From: Hydractinia symbiolongicarpus
Lineage: Eukaryota > Cnidaria > Hydrozoa > Anthoathecata > Hydractiniidae
Assembly: GCF_029227915.1 (NCBI RefSeq)
Contig: NC_079884.1
Span: 20,460,001 to 20,524,000 of the forward strand
Direction of reading: 5' to 3'
Length of the DNA: 64,000 nt
Shown: piece after piece, positions 13,601-24,200 of the stretch
Position numbering within the stretch: position 1 is the first letter of the stretch
How the letters are laid out: every line of letters begins with the position of its first letter
The notes under the pieces: generated by a model
The model's input: the letters and a program-made list of their open reading frames with translations, nothing else
Told to the model about the DNA's origin: nothing
Databases searched by the model: none
Program-made: the position numbers and the translations under genes

Positions 13601-15150
13601 GCATTCAGGTGTCAGAAATATACAAGATGCTTATACAAGATGCTTATACAAGGTGATTATACAAGATGCTTATACAATTAAAGTAAATGAATTTAGGATA
13701 GGGTGTTAAAAAAGTAAATATGTCGCATCCCTTTTGCAATGTCTTATTATCGCCTACACTTAAAAAAAACTCAAGTAAAATCTCACTTTCGGTACAGTTT
13801 TTCCAAAAACCATTATAAACTTCATCTCTGGAACACCAAGATTTTTGCATTCCAGGTCCCGAAGAAATTTTGATGCAGTCATTGTAAAGTTTGCCTTTGT
13901 ATTTAAAAGGGAAGACGCATCCTTCCCCACCTAAATAAAAATATAGTATATTGGAAAATCTCAATAAAAAACATGGAAACATCGATAAAAAAATGGTTTG
14001 ATACTTTTCTATCTCCTAAACACAACATGCACTTTTACTTTAATCATGGTATATATCCTCCATAAATGTCTTCTTTATACGTCAATAATTCCAGTAAAAA
14101 GAAACCCCCAAAGGCTCTAATTGTACCAATTTGCATATTTTATTATTTATAACATTAACCTTTAGGACAGCTAAGATATCGGTCAGTGTAAACTTTATCC
14201 AAAGAGCACCATGCTTGTCCGTTGTTATCTGCAGTTGTACAAGTTCTGTAAAGTTGACCCTTGTACATGAAAGGAAATATGCATTTTTGATCTAGGAAGA
14301 AAATATAATACTTTAGCAACCTGTTTAGTGTTTATTTACAAAGCTATCTGCTACACTGCTATGAAGAAAAAAAACTTTTATACTTACTGACATTGCATAT
14401 GTGTCGTTTTATTTTAGTAGCATCCTGCGAACACCAAAATATATTTCCTTCTTTAATGCATTTGTTATGCTTCTTCCCTTTATATGTGAATGGAAAGACG
14501 CATCCTTCGCTTCCTATAACGAGTTATTATATTTATATGTTTAGGTGTGGAAAATTATTATAATTGGAACAAATTTTTTCAATTTCGCAACGTCTGCTAA
14601 CTAGATATCATACTCTAAATTCCACATATCCATTATGCTTTACAATCATAATTGGATAGATAACATACCAACTGGACAATTTTTCCATCTGTCATTTCTA
14701 AACTCTGCATCAAAAGCACACCAAGCTTGGTCATTATCAATTCTTGTACATCCTCGATACACTACACCATTGTATTTAAATGGGAACACACAATCTAATT
14801 GCTCACCTATTGAATATCCAGTTGAAACATTAACGTAAAGTGCTTTGCAAGTAAATTCACTCTTACACAATTGTGAGTAGAAGCAATGGAGTTTCTAGAT
14901 CTATATTGGCCGGCACAAAAACATCGCAAAGAGGCTGTAAGGACGTCCGCTTGAAGACGAAAAACAGCGTCGGCAGACCTTAAAACGACGTTGTAACTAT
15001 GTATTAAATGTGGCAACATAACAATAACATCGTGTACCACCTTGGACAAAAAACTTGCTGGTAATAAACTAACTTAACCCACAGTTTCTACTTACCTTCT
15101 TTTGTTGCCAATAATAACAACACCACTTTTAGAAGAAGAGTGTAGTTCAT
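4656..15150 (-). CDS. Secreted protein with 14 tandem fibronectin type II (FN2) modules
   Basis: Exons (minus strand, 5' to 3'): 15096-15150, 14669-14806, 14398-14513, 14160-14291, 13787-13930, 9594-9732, 9357-9491, 8825-8959, 7887-8018, 7319-7453, 6464-6601, 6240-6386, 5769-5900, 5464-5595, 5043-5199, 4656-4686. Exon 1 encodes an 18-residue signal peptide (MNYTLLLKVVLLLLATKE). Exons 2-15 each hold one FN2 module with the pattern C-x2-PF-x-[YF]...C...WCS...C. All junctions before the last exon are phase 1, so every module is a symmetric 1-1 exon. The module in 5043-5199 has YCS instead of WCS. The last exon, ending in TGA at 4656-4658, is tentative. The mature product would be about 640 residues, built almost only of FN2 modules. 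FN2 modules bind collagen/gelatin, phospholipid or glycans in other proteins, but the ligand here is unknown. There is no protease, lectin or membrane segment. Confidence 0.85.
11601..12531 (+). mobile_element. Dispersed non-coding element, long copy (family A)
   Basis: It begins near TTGAATTTCCGCGCCC and ends near CAGGGCTTCTTGTT. A second copy with the same two ends lies inverted at 29138-29609. The copies share about 80 bp at the left end and 60 bp or more at the right end, plus internal sequence. The right end carries a small hairpin (AGCCC-CCA-GGGCT) and GCGCGGAAATTC, which inversely matches part of the left end (GAATTTCCGCGC). Internally there are about four 113-129-bp tandem units (see next entry). 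There is no coding capacity, so it is presumably a non-autonomous DNA transposon. The superfamily is uncertain. Confidence 0.6.
11768..12260 (+). repeat. Tandem units of about 113-129 bp inside the dispersed element
   Basis: Four diverged units begin near 11768, 11881, 12009 and 12138. Each carries a GGCCAAAATTGGTCC-like block, an AAAATTGGCACAGTTAAC-like block, AGTATGCTGAACATAATGG and TTTTGATTTTTGTCACC. Related but more diverged blocks appear near 22910-23250, 24010-24180, 29385-29510 and 46690-46900. This indicates a genome-wide family whose internal unit can be amplified in tandem. Confidence 0.7.
12757..12934 (+). mobile_element. Possible short Helitron-like non-autonomous element
   Basis: It starts TCTCTATAATAATAGCCGTA and ends ACGGCTAG followed by T, fitting the 5' TC and 3' CTRR rule of Helitrons. 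A related 5' end (TCAATAATACCCGTATTCTG) lies at 29606 next to the second family A copy, with a similar GC-rich end near 29704. There are no inverted repeats and no ORF. A clear subterminal hairpin was not established, so the class call is tentative. Confidence 0.35.
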
Positions 15151-15840
15151 GTCTTCAAAAGTAAAATAACAAGTTAGATTTTAAACATCATAATAATTTT
15201 AACAAGTGATGAAAGTAAAAAATTATTTAACGCTCAATCGATTTTTGTAATGTGTTAAAGATGAAATCACGGTAATGAAGAAGACAATCAGAGGAAAGCG
15301 AACCTAATTACTTGATCTTTCGTAGTTTAAGAAATTCACATTTAGTATTATTACTATTCAAACATATTTTTTAACATTTGTCTGTCTAATTAGTTTATAA
15401 GACACCACCATTTACTTCACAGTAAAATACGGTAGCTGTTCAGCTGTGAATGCACTGGTCGATGAACTGGTCATTTAAAAAAATGCCAGGGTATATACGA
15501 CTAATGGTATTGTTTCAAACATTTTATTAAACTTTATTGAATGCTAAAAAACTTTGAACGGTCTACCATAAATACAACTACCTTTGAATACGAAATTCCT
15601 GTGTATCTTGTGATGTGCTCGTACATTTTAGTGAAAATAACAATACGATAAGTTTTCTTTGTGATCAACATAAAATTCCTGAATTCCTACTTCCGGGTTT
15701 TATTGCAGAATGTGAGAAAAATGTTATCACGTGAATCCAATAAACCGTGAAAACATGTGGCTTATCAACTAAAATCTCTAATTATGATTTCGTGAAATAC
15801 TGTCTCAAAAGTAAGATTTTTACCTGCCAAATTGAAGTTA
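15151..15840. promoter_or_regulatory. Upstream region of the FN2 gene, promoter not resolved
   Basis: This is the 0.7 kb between the FN2 start codon and the 31-bp minisatellite. It must contain the 5' UTR and promoter if exon 15096-15150 is the first exon. I see no convincing TATA box at a fixed distance. One CACGTG E-box occurs at about 15729. No ORF of interest. Confidence 0.3.
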
Positions 15841-15847
15841 TATCACT

Positions 15848-17005
15848 CACATATGAGAGAGATTAAAGTTACAACATCCACATGTTAGAGAGATTAAAGT
15901 TACAACATCCACATGTTAGAGAGATTAAAGTTACAACATCCACATGTGAGAGAGATTAAAGTTACAACATCCACATGTTAGAGAGATTAAAGTTACAACA
16001 TCCACATATGAGAGAGATTAAAGTTACAACATCCACATGTTAGAGAGATTAAAGTTACAACATCCGCATATGAGAGAGATTATAGCTACAACATCCACAT
16101 GTGAGAGAAATTAGAGCTACAAAATCCACATGTGAGAGAGATTAAAGGTACAACATCCACATGTTAGAGAGATTAAAGTTACAACATCCACATGTTAGAG
16201 AGATTAAAGTTACAACATCCACATATGAGAGAGAATAAAGTTACAACATCCACATGTTAGAGAGATTAAAGTTACAACATCCACATATGAGAGAGATTAT
16301 AGCTACAACATCCACATGTGAGAGAAATTAGAGCTACAAAATCCACATGTGAGAGAGATTAAAGTTACAACATCCACATGTGAGAGAAATTAGAGCTACA
16401 AAATCCACATGTGAGAGAGATTAGAGCTACAAAATCCACATGTGAGAGAGATTAAAGTTACAACATCCACATGTTAGAGAGATTAAAGGTACAACATCCA
16501 CATGTTAGAGAGATTAAAGTTACAACATCCACATGTTAGAGAGATTAAAGTTACAACACCCACATGTAAGAGAGATTAAAGTTACAACACCCACATGTAA
16601 GAGAGATTAAAGTTACAACATCCACATGTTAGAGAGATTAAAGTTACAACATCCACATGTAAGAGAGATTAGAGCTACAACACCCACATGTTAGAGAGAT
16701 TAAAGTTACAACATCCACATGTTAGAGAGATTAAAGTTACAACATCCACATGTGAGAGAGATTAAAGTTACAACATCCACATGTTAGAGAGATTAGAGCT
16801 ACAACATCCACATGTTAGAGAAATTAAAGTTACAACATCCACATGTGAGAGAGATTAAAGTTACAACATCCACATGTTAGAGAGATTAAAGTTACAACAT
16901 CCACATGTTAGAGAGATTAAAGTTACAACATCCACATGTGAGAGAGATTAAAGTTACAACATCCACATGTAAGAGAGATTAGAACTACAACATCCACATA
17001 TAAGA
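15848..17005. repeat. 31-bp minisatellite, about 37 copies
   Basis: It is a continuous array of a 31-bp unit with core ACATCCACATG followed by AGAGAGATTAAAG. Unit variants differ at a few fixed sites: ATGTTAGA, ATGTGAGA, ATGTAAGA or ATATGAGA, and TAAAGTTACA versus TAGAGCTACA. The variants recur in blocks, indicating higher-order duplication. The array ends about 0.7 kb upstream of the FN2 gene start. Each unit carries an E-box-like CANNTG (CACATG, CATATG or CATGTG). It is not coding. Confidence 0.95.
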
Positions 17006-17551
17006 CAAATTGAAACTGTAACAGTCACTTTGGCATCGAATATTTATAGTGTGGAGAAATTTTGTGAGAAAAATGAAATTTACTTCGGGAAATAAAAATA
17101 AGTCAAATCTTCTTTGTTTTGAACGATACCGACAAAAAAATTCTGAAGAAATTGTATAAAGAGATCTAGTAACATCAACAATGGTTACTGATAGCTGCAT
17201 TAATGTAAGAAGTGTGATATTGGTAAGTTGTAGCTAAATGTTCAGAGGTGGGCAGGCCAAAAGACCTGTTGCAACTATCTTGGTCTAACAACTGTCTGAA
17301 AAATTATATGCAAAATAAGCCAGGTTATATCATAGAGATATAATAAAAGAGAAGAGATGAATAATATCTCTATGGTTATATGGAATGTTTTATTGAAAAA
17401 AAGATAATTTAACTACGCCGATGTCAAAACTATTTCGCGGTTACAAGATGGTAGCCGGCGCTATGAACAACCCCTGTTTTTAGCGCGCCTTTAAAATAAT
17501 AGATTCAAAATTATCATTGTCCTGTGCCAAATCTTTATTGTAACATTTTTG

Positions 17552-17749
17552 CTAAGTGGATTGACTGGACCAATTTCCTCGTTTTAAAATGTCGGAAATA
17601 GAAAAACCAGCAGAAAAAGCTTTAGAACTTGATGCAGATCTAGTAGAATGTGCCAACATCAATACATGTATTATTAAGTACTTACGTAATTCACCCTGCA
17701 ATAGTTGACTTAACAAACCCTTTATGAGGATGTACAAACTTAATAACAA
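17552..17749 (-). pseudogene. C-terminal fragment of a DIRS-type tyrosine recombinase
   Basis: The frame holds HSTRSASSSKAFSAGFS then ISDILKRGNWSSQST and a stop. H-x-x-R followed by a conserved A-G block and a G-x-W-S-x-x-ST segment is the C-terminal catalytic region of phage-integrase-like recombinases in DIRS elements, including the H-x-x-R and the Trp that replaces the second His. The catalytic Tyr expected shortly after is not in the open frame because of the stop. The upstream part of the domain is not open. Confidence 0.65.
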
Positions 17750-18022
17750 TTGAGAATTTTTATTTTCAGATCTACACTGTTTTGTGCAATGTCCTCATGT
17801 AAGACCTAAATGACAAAGATGGTGGCCGTTGGCCTTTCCTCCAAGATTTTGTTTATTTTGTAAAAGCAAACGTTTTTTCTGATTCTCTTATTTATCTGAT
17901 ATCCAATAAAGCATCCCGTGGATGCTGCAGTCAAGGCTAGCAAAATAGTTGATTTTAAGGTCAGCAATTTATCTGATAATGATTCAGCTTTGCCTAAACT
18001 TTTTATATAAATGAGTACTTTT

Positions 18023-18540
18023 TCAGCCGATTGGTGAGCAGAAATTGAATTTTCCCTTCTGGAATTTCAGACAAATTTTGCATCCCTTTCTGAAATTCCT
18101 TTTGCTGCCAGTCGTGCCCTGAGACCTTCCACACCGCTTCCACATCCTTGCATTGAGGCATCTGTTGACATACAAAGGTCCGCTGGAGGTAGAATTAAAC
18201 ACCGTCCATTGCACAGATGTTGTTTAACCACCACCGTAGCTCCTCCCTGGAATGCTTGTTTAACATCAATGGTGTTTGATACGACTTTTTATATTTAAGA
18301 CTTGTATTTGATGACTTTGTAAGTGACGCATTTGTATTCTTTGGCAGGGAGGACTGCCATGATAGTGGAGGTTAACGTTTCTGACAACTGTGTTAATCCC
18401 CTTACAGTTATCCAACGCTTGTTGGCAAGTTTCTGACACTGGGAGGCTACCTGTACAATCTTGTCCTCTGGGAGTGATATCTCCATTTTAACAGAGTTTA
18501 CTGTCATTCCTAGAAACTGGATCTGTTGGGTAGGACACAA
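18023..18540 (-). pseudogene. RNase H region of the DIRS-like element
   Basis: Two broken frames cover it. The upstream one begins PTQQIQFLGMTVNS and continues with a sequence typical of the RT thumb and connection just before RNase H in DIRS elements (IQFLGM, then an L-T-STI-AVLPA block). The downstream one (18023-18214) has lost the D-A-S-x-x-GWG catalytic entry through sequence decay. Not functional. Confidence 0.6.
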
Positions 18541-18544
18541 AATT

Positions 18545-19165
18545 GACTTTTTTTACATTGATTATGAATCCCAGATTTTGTAGAACACAGATTATGGTAT
18601 CCCTGTGCCTCAGGGTCTTCTCTTCTGTGCGATCCATGACTAACATATCGTCTAGAAAAATTACTAAGCCAATGTTTATCCGACGTAAAACTGATACTTA
18701 GTAAAAATCAGAGGAGCAGGCCCTAGAGCAAAACTTCTCATAAGAATCCAGATACTTTCTCGAGACCTGGTTTATTGGAATCGTGAAATATGCATCCTTC
18801 ATATCCAATTTTACCATGTAATCCTCCTGTTGAAGAAGCTCCTTTAACATATGTAGCCCCTCCATTTTGAATTGTTGATAAGGAATAAATGCATTCATGC
18901 TTTTTAAATTTATTACTTGCTTGTTACCCCATCCTTTTAGCTCACAAGAAAAACACTGCTGGGGAACTCTCCTTGAGTATGCTACACCTTCTGAATTGCC
19001 CCCTTCCCTAACAAATCCTGAAAGTCCTGGTTCACTAATTCGTATTGAGCTATATTTAATCCTGGACTGTGTGGAATCTGCCTCCGGTGAGGTTTTTCTA
19101 TAAACTGTATTGAGTAACCCTTCACCATTTCCAGTATAGTTGGGTCTTGGGTCAATTTCTCCCAA
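18545..19165 (-). pseudogene. Reverse transcriptase of the DIRS-like element
   Basis: The open part (19165-18698) contains the RT fingers motif VINLKSMNAFIPYQQFKMEG and then LDMKDAYFTIPI, the segment around the first catalytic Asp. A frameshift follows, and the palm motif appears further on as FLDDM at 18647-18658, equivalent to the catalytic YxDD box. Both landmarks are those of DIRS/LTR-type RTs. The break between them makes it inactive. Confidence 0.75.
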
Positions 19166-19610
19166 CTTTTTGGAAAATATTGAATTCGACTTGCTAAAGG
19201 AATATTTCTCGACAGATTGTTTAAAAATAAAGTTTCTATTGATAGGTGGACATTTTGTATATTTCCAAATCCAGGAGATTTTGGAATATGTCGATGAGAG
19301 GTCCCTTTAAGATATTTAGTCTTACCTGAGGTATAGCTTTGTGCCTGATGATTACTTTGAAACGTTGCCTTCTAAAAGACATTTCTCGCCCTCCACTCCC
19401 ACGTTCGCCTGAGGGAGGGCTTGTTCAAAAGGGCTTAAACTTACTAGTATTCAAGCTCTTGAATAAATCTTCAGATTTCTACCTGGTCTTAACGTTATAT
19501 GTAATATATATACTTGAAACTTTTCACCAAAGAGTATTCGATGTTCTTCCTTTAAAATGTTTTTTTTTCTTAGAGTTTCTTTAACTTTTTGTGGTATTTT
19601 ACTACAGCGT

Positions 19611-19844
19611 CTAAAGCGTTAATTCGTCTGTAGTATGCCATAGCTTGAAAGGCTTGTCCAACAAGCAACACAGTTTTCTCAATATTTTGACAAAGGTCTG
19701 GTAACGACATATCGGCTGATTATCATGACCAGACTTATAATCCTCTACTACCTTCCGAACTTTGCCAAGAGGACCTAAAACATTAGTCACTTTTTGTTGA
19801 ACTTTTTCCAATGACATATCAATGGCCACTCTAGCTTTGGACAT
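19611..19844 (-). pseudogene. Gag-like fragment of the DIRS-like element
   Basis: This 77-residue frame lies directly upstream of the RT on the same strand. It contains VLGPLGKVRKVVEDYKSG, resembling the helical capsid-like region that precedes RT in DIRS elements (a G-PL-x-[LV]W/R segment). Its position and size fit a broken gag. The homology is weak, so the call depends mainly on context. Confidence 0.45.
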
Positions 19845-19999
19845 AACGGGTGCAACAAAATCGTGCAGTTTCTGAGGTTTGTCTACGTTTGAAGGTACTT
19901 GACTTTCTGAAAGTATTGACTCATGTTGACTTGTCTAAAAATGCCCTACCCCATAACTTCCCTTGTATTAGGTTTTGACTTGTAAAATTTGTACGAATG

Positions 20000-22020
20000 T
20001 TGTCTGTCTCATCTTAAAAATAATGTTACGCCAACGTAACAAATATTATTCACACTTGAAAATAAGTCAAATATATATGCACACTTGGTTAGAAACATAG
20101 TTCATAGATTGATTCTATATATTTTTTATTAAGACATTAACATTTTAAGTCCAATGTAATATTATACCAAAATGCTAAAAATAATTGAAACAGTGCCTTT
20201 CAAAATGGGCGTGGAACACTAACTGCTGTAAATTTCTTGGAATATTTTTTCTCCATATTTCTGATCCAAAATGATAAAAAGTCATCTACTAGGAGTTTTT
20301 AGGGTAATGCCAGTTATGGCTCCACAGTTGTTAACGAAATTATGCCAGGTAGTTATAACATCCTCGAAAAAAGCTTAGTTAGACTAGACTAAAAAAGTAG
20401 CTAGTTTTACTGGGCTACTTTGAAAAAGATGAACTTACTCGACTTTTTCAAACCGGATGTTTTCTTTCGAGCTTGAGAAATTAAAGGAAATTCAAGAAAA
20501 ATGTCAGCAATTGCGCAATCCATTTTATTCAAGAAAAATATAATTCTTTTCTGCACCTTTTTATTGTGTAACGAGAGAAGAACAAAAGTTACAAGTTCGT
20601 AAATTCTTTTTACATCTTTCTGACAAACACAAAAATTAGTTGACAAATTTAAGTAAATAAAAACTGTCTCCTTCTAAAAATGTTTTTTCATCTTTTTTAG
20701 TTGTTGTTTCCTGTCTTCTTTTAAAAGACTACCATAAAAGCATAGAAGGGACAGAGCCTTATTGAATCGTTGTGTAGCCCCTCTAAGAGAATGATTAAGC
20801 TTTTAAAAAATATGTGTTAAAAGTGAGTTATTAGTAAGGGTATATCAATATGGTAACAGAGTGTGACAATTTCGGTTGTTATGGAACAATGTTGTGTTGT
20901 TGATGATGTTGCCATTGTGGAATAGAGGACAAGCATTATAAGGGCGCACTCACTTCAGTTAAATGAGAAATTTTGATTTATTATTTCCATTATTATATTT
21001 TATTATTCAAACGTTGTTTTGTTTATGGCAATGGCAACAATATTGAAGGCTCCAAGGTGTTCAGTGAAGAGAATGATTATATAGCTTAGAAAAATGACAT
21101 TAAGATTGTTTGACAACAATAACTAATCAATTGATGCACTATTTTTGTGCGAAAAAAATACAAGGGTGTAAATGCATTTAAAGATTTTTTGACTTCCAGT
21201 AAAAAATAATTAGACTTTAATATTCGGTTCGAGAAATTGTATAATAATATAAAGAAGTATGAAATGGAATTATCATAGGTCTAACTCCTTACTAAATGGT
21301 GAAAACATGACTGATGATAATGTTGAGGAGAACAACATGCAGTGAGCTGACTTTTAGCAACATAAAAGAAAAATTATAATAAAAGTAATTAGAGATAGCA
21401 GTGATAATAAACAACCAAATCCGCCGATCAAACAAAAATGTAGAGTTGGTCATGAACCAGTTCTCTTTATTTAGTTCAAGATTAGTCACTCGTAGAGGCT
21501 ATAGTCTCCAAGGTAATCCTTGACACTGGATGCACAAAAACTGTCTCCGGTAAAATTAGGATTATTGAATATGTGCCAATCTTGCCAGCGAAGTTAAAAA
21601 AAACTTCCGGTGATTTTGCAAGCCTGTTCAACTCAAGTTTGGTGATGGAAAATAATGTATACCTGATGAAAATATTTAGTCATATCTGTCAAATCGGACA
21701 GAAATTGTACGGAAACCACCTTTGGTTACCAGAAATTCAATGAAATAATTCTGATACAACTTAGAACACGGTCCGTCCACAGACGGGATGGACTATCTTT
21801 AGACACGGTGACTCATCTTTAAACGCATTGCCTCATTGTTTCATATGCTGCTTTGTCAATTGACATAACCAACTCTTATATGGTGGTATAATGTATTTTC
21901 ATATTGCATTTAACGTAAAATCACTCCAAGAAATTGAAAAAACTGCTGTAACTTTCTATGTTGTATTTTGATATATAGCTAGCTGAGATTAAATTGAGTC
22001 ATGCATTTTAAGTTTATTTT
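20000..22020. other. No recognisable gene
   Basis: AT-rich sequence between the DIRS remnant and the Gypsy fragment. Only short frames without domain character. I see no repeat with clear ends. Confidence 0.45.
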
Positions 22021-22044
22021 AGTACGCCCTGCACAAAGCTGAGT

Positions 22045-22430
22045 GATAATAGGGGAGAATTTAAGAATAAAGAAAACATAGAGTTGGGAGAAAAATTTGG
22101 TTTTGAGATTAGAAATACTGATGTAAAGTCACCATTCAGTAATGGAATTGTAGAAAGTCACAATAAAGTAATATATGAAATTATGATAAAAACCATTGAT
22201 GATTTTGACTGGGATTCAGATATAACTCTGCCATATGTACGACTGCAAAAACCTTCAAAATAAGATTAGCTTCTAAATCAGTTGAACTTCAATACCTCGT
22301 CAGTGATTTACGACAACGTTCCTGTTTTAGATGCGGTAACGTCAAGTGATGATGTTCTCATCAATTTGAATGCCTTGTCTCTGGCTAAAAAGAATGTTAT
22401 TGGAACTGAGTCTAGTTGTAGGATTTAACG
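22045..22430 (+). pseudogene. Gypsy/Ty3-type integrase remnant
   Basis: The plus strand reads D-N-R-G-E-F at 22045-22062, then a TDVKSPFSNGIVESHNK block and a region ending in TLPY. This is the second Asp (normally DNGGEF) and the catalytic Glu (G-x-x-ESHN) of a retroviral-type integrase core. After 22250 the frame is broken, and a later frame (about 22300-22425) contains VLINLNALSLAKKN, resembling the segment after the core in cnidarian Gypsy elements. No RT, LTR or primer-binding site was seen nearby, so this is an isolated old fragment. Confidence 0.65.
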
Positions 22431-22909
22431 AACATTATTACACTAACTTAAAACATATTCAGAAGAAGTGTATGGAAATAGAGATGGAGTATTTTGTAGA
22501 TGTAAAAAAGGCTGAAAGGGACAAACAGTAGGTCACTATAAAGTGCAATCTAACCAAATGAGGCATACCAATGACAAAAAGCGACAAATTAATAAAGTTA
22601 AATTAGCTACGATAGTTATAGATGACAATTCAGAAAGAGGTCTGTTTGTGGCAGAGAAAATGCTGGAGATAAACACAAAACAATAGAAACAACTCGCATA
22701 CCGCACAAAAAATAAAGGTATTTTTGAGAACAACATTAAAGAAAATGTCAACGCACCAGAAAGGCAAAGCACAAAAAAATGAAGGTACTGTCGTGAACAA
22801 CATTGAAGAAGATACCATTGCACTAAAAAAACTAACACAAACCCTTCATTATTTTTAAAACCTCGAATTTTTGTAATAATGTTCTGCTCACGACAAACTT
22901 GGGCACGAT

Positions 22910-24200
22910 GAACAAAAAAGCATATTGAAAATAATAAAGATGTCAAAATCTTGATTTTTTGTTAACTTGAGATTGTTTTCAGCCAATTCAAAAATTACAA
23001 ACACTTTGTTTTTGATCAAATTTAGCACAACAAACAAAATAAGTAGCGATACTGGAACATGTTGACTGCGTTAAAATTTTATTTTAGCTACTTTGTCAAC
23101 AATTAGTCTAAGTATTCAAGCCACTTTATCTTTGACAAAATTTACCATAGCGAATAAGAAATTAAAATGGTAATTTTTTTCAAATTTGGGCAAAATGGGC
23201 AATAATCAATATTTAACACTCAGTTAATTTGATGGGCCAGGAATTTTAGAATTTTTTCACTCAATTAGCATGAAATAAGCTGATAGATTTTGGTGGTTGC
23301 TTTGATAAGTTTTTTCATGATGAAACAAAAGGCTACGCATGCTTTTTTGTATTTTACGAGGGCAAAGATACTTCGTAAAACGAACATTAATATGTGCATT
23401 TATTCTAATTACATCATCGCTGACAAAATTTCGTCATTCGAATTATCTAAAGCGATTATTCAGCAATTAAAAAATCATAAAATCTCTCGTGGTCTATTTT
23501 TTTCTTCAGTAATGGACGCAATAAAATTTAAAGTTGAAAGATGATTGTAAAATATAATTAAAATTAGTTGCAAAAGGAAAACATAATATGTCGTTAGCTG
23601 TCATTAAAATTTCTCAAATGTCAATAATTTAAGGCTAGCGTCTTAATAATAATATTTCCACGTTTTTTGTTATTTTCGAGGTTCTCTAACTCTTGTGCAG
23701 TTTGAGAATTGTTCAAATCTTGCGAATTTTGTAGTACTTACTGTTGTGGAGTTGGGCAATATTCGTTAAAATAAGTTAAACAAAAAATATTTTCGGCGAC
23801 CAATTAGCAAAAACAAATTCTGAAATCCCCTTTTTTTCAAAAACATACGGTCCCAATGTCATAATGGTAAAAATTTTACCATAAAATCCAGCAAAGATTT
23901 CTCCAGTATTAGTTAAATCACGCCCCAAATAAGAGTGGTTTATTAAAACAGGCTCTCGCACGGTAAGATTGTTTTTTCTGACCTCATTTTAAATCATATA
24001 TCTCATTTTCAATGATAAAAACGTCAAAAAAATTGGATTTTTTTCACCTACCGCTAAGGTCAAAATTAACTCAAAATTAGAAAAAAATCTTTCGTTTTCA
24101 ACAAAATTTTGCACGGTTCATAGCATCTTTAACACAGTAACATTTAATTTTTGGTTTTTATCATGTATGCCAAAATTAGTCCAGATATTAAATTAAATTC
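22910..24200. repeat. Diverged dispersed-repeat blocks
   Basis: Segments near 22910-23250 and 24010-24180 carry blocks such as GTCAAAATCTTGATTTTTTG, TTTTTGATCAAATTTAGCAC and TTCAACAAAATTTTGCAC. They match the internal unit of the element at 11601-12531 in order but with many changes. No element ends were found here. Confidence 0.45.

Larger units (their letters stand above)
9733..13786. other. 4-kb intron splitting the FN2 exon array, filled with repeats
   Basis: The intron lies between FN2 exons 13787-13930 and 9594-9732. No further FN2 module is visible on either strand. It carries a dispersed element with internal tandem units (11601-12531), a short Helitron-like terminus pair (12757-12934), two inverted copies of a ~50-bp sequence (about 10545-10590 and 13565-13615) and a short GATGCTTATACAA tandem (13620-13680). 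The other introns of the gene are mostly 0.1-1 kb, so insertion of repeats explains the length. Confidence 0.7.
17550..19930 (-). mobile_element. Decayed DIRS-like retrotransposon
   Basis: In minus-strand order there is a gag-like frame (19611-19844), a reverse transcriptase (about 19165 to 18640), an RNase H region (about 18540 to 18020) and the end of a tyrosine recombinase (about 17750 to 17560). This order and the presence of a tyrosine recombinase are characteristic of DIRS elements, which lack a DDE integrase. The frames are broken by stops and shifts, so the copy is dead. I could not identify the split or inverted terminal repeats typical of the order. Confidence 0.75.

Noticed and set aside
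4656-15150. Kringle or PAN modules as an alternative to FN2
   Set aside because: Each module has four Cys with C-x2-PF-x-Y and WC spacing typical of FN2; kringle has six Cys with a different order.
15848-17005. A CRISPR-like array
   Set aside because: Units are contiguous with no unique spacers, and the setting is eukaryotic. It is a minisatellite.
22536-22946. A 136-residue hydrophobic minus-strand frame
   Set aside because: It overlaps decayed retroelement sequence on the other strand, has no clear start or family resemblance, and its hydrophobicity comes from T-rich sequence.
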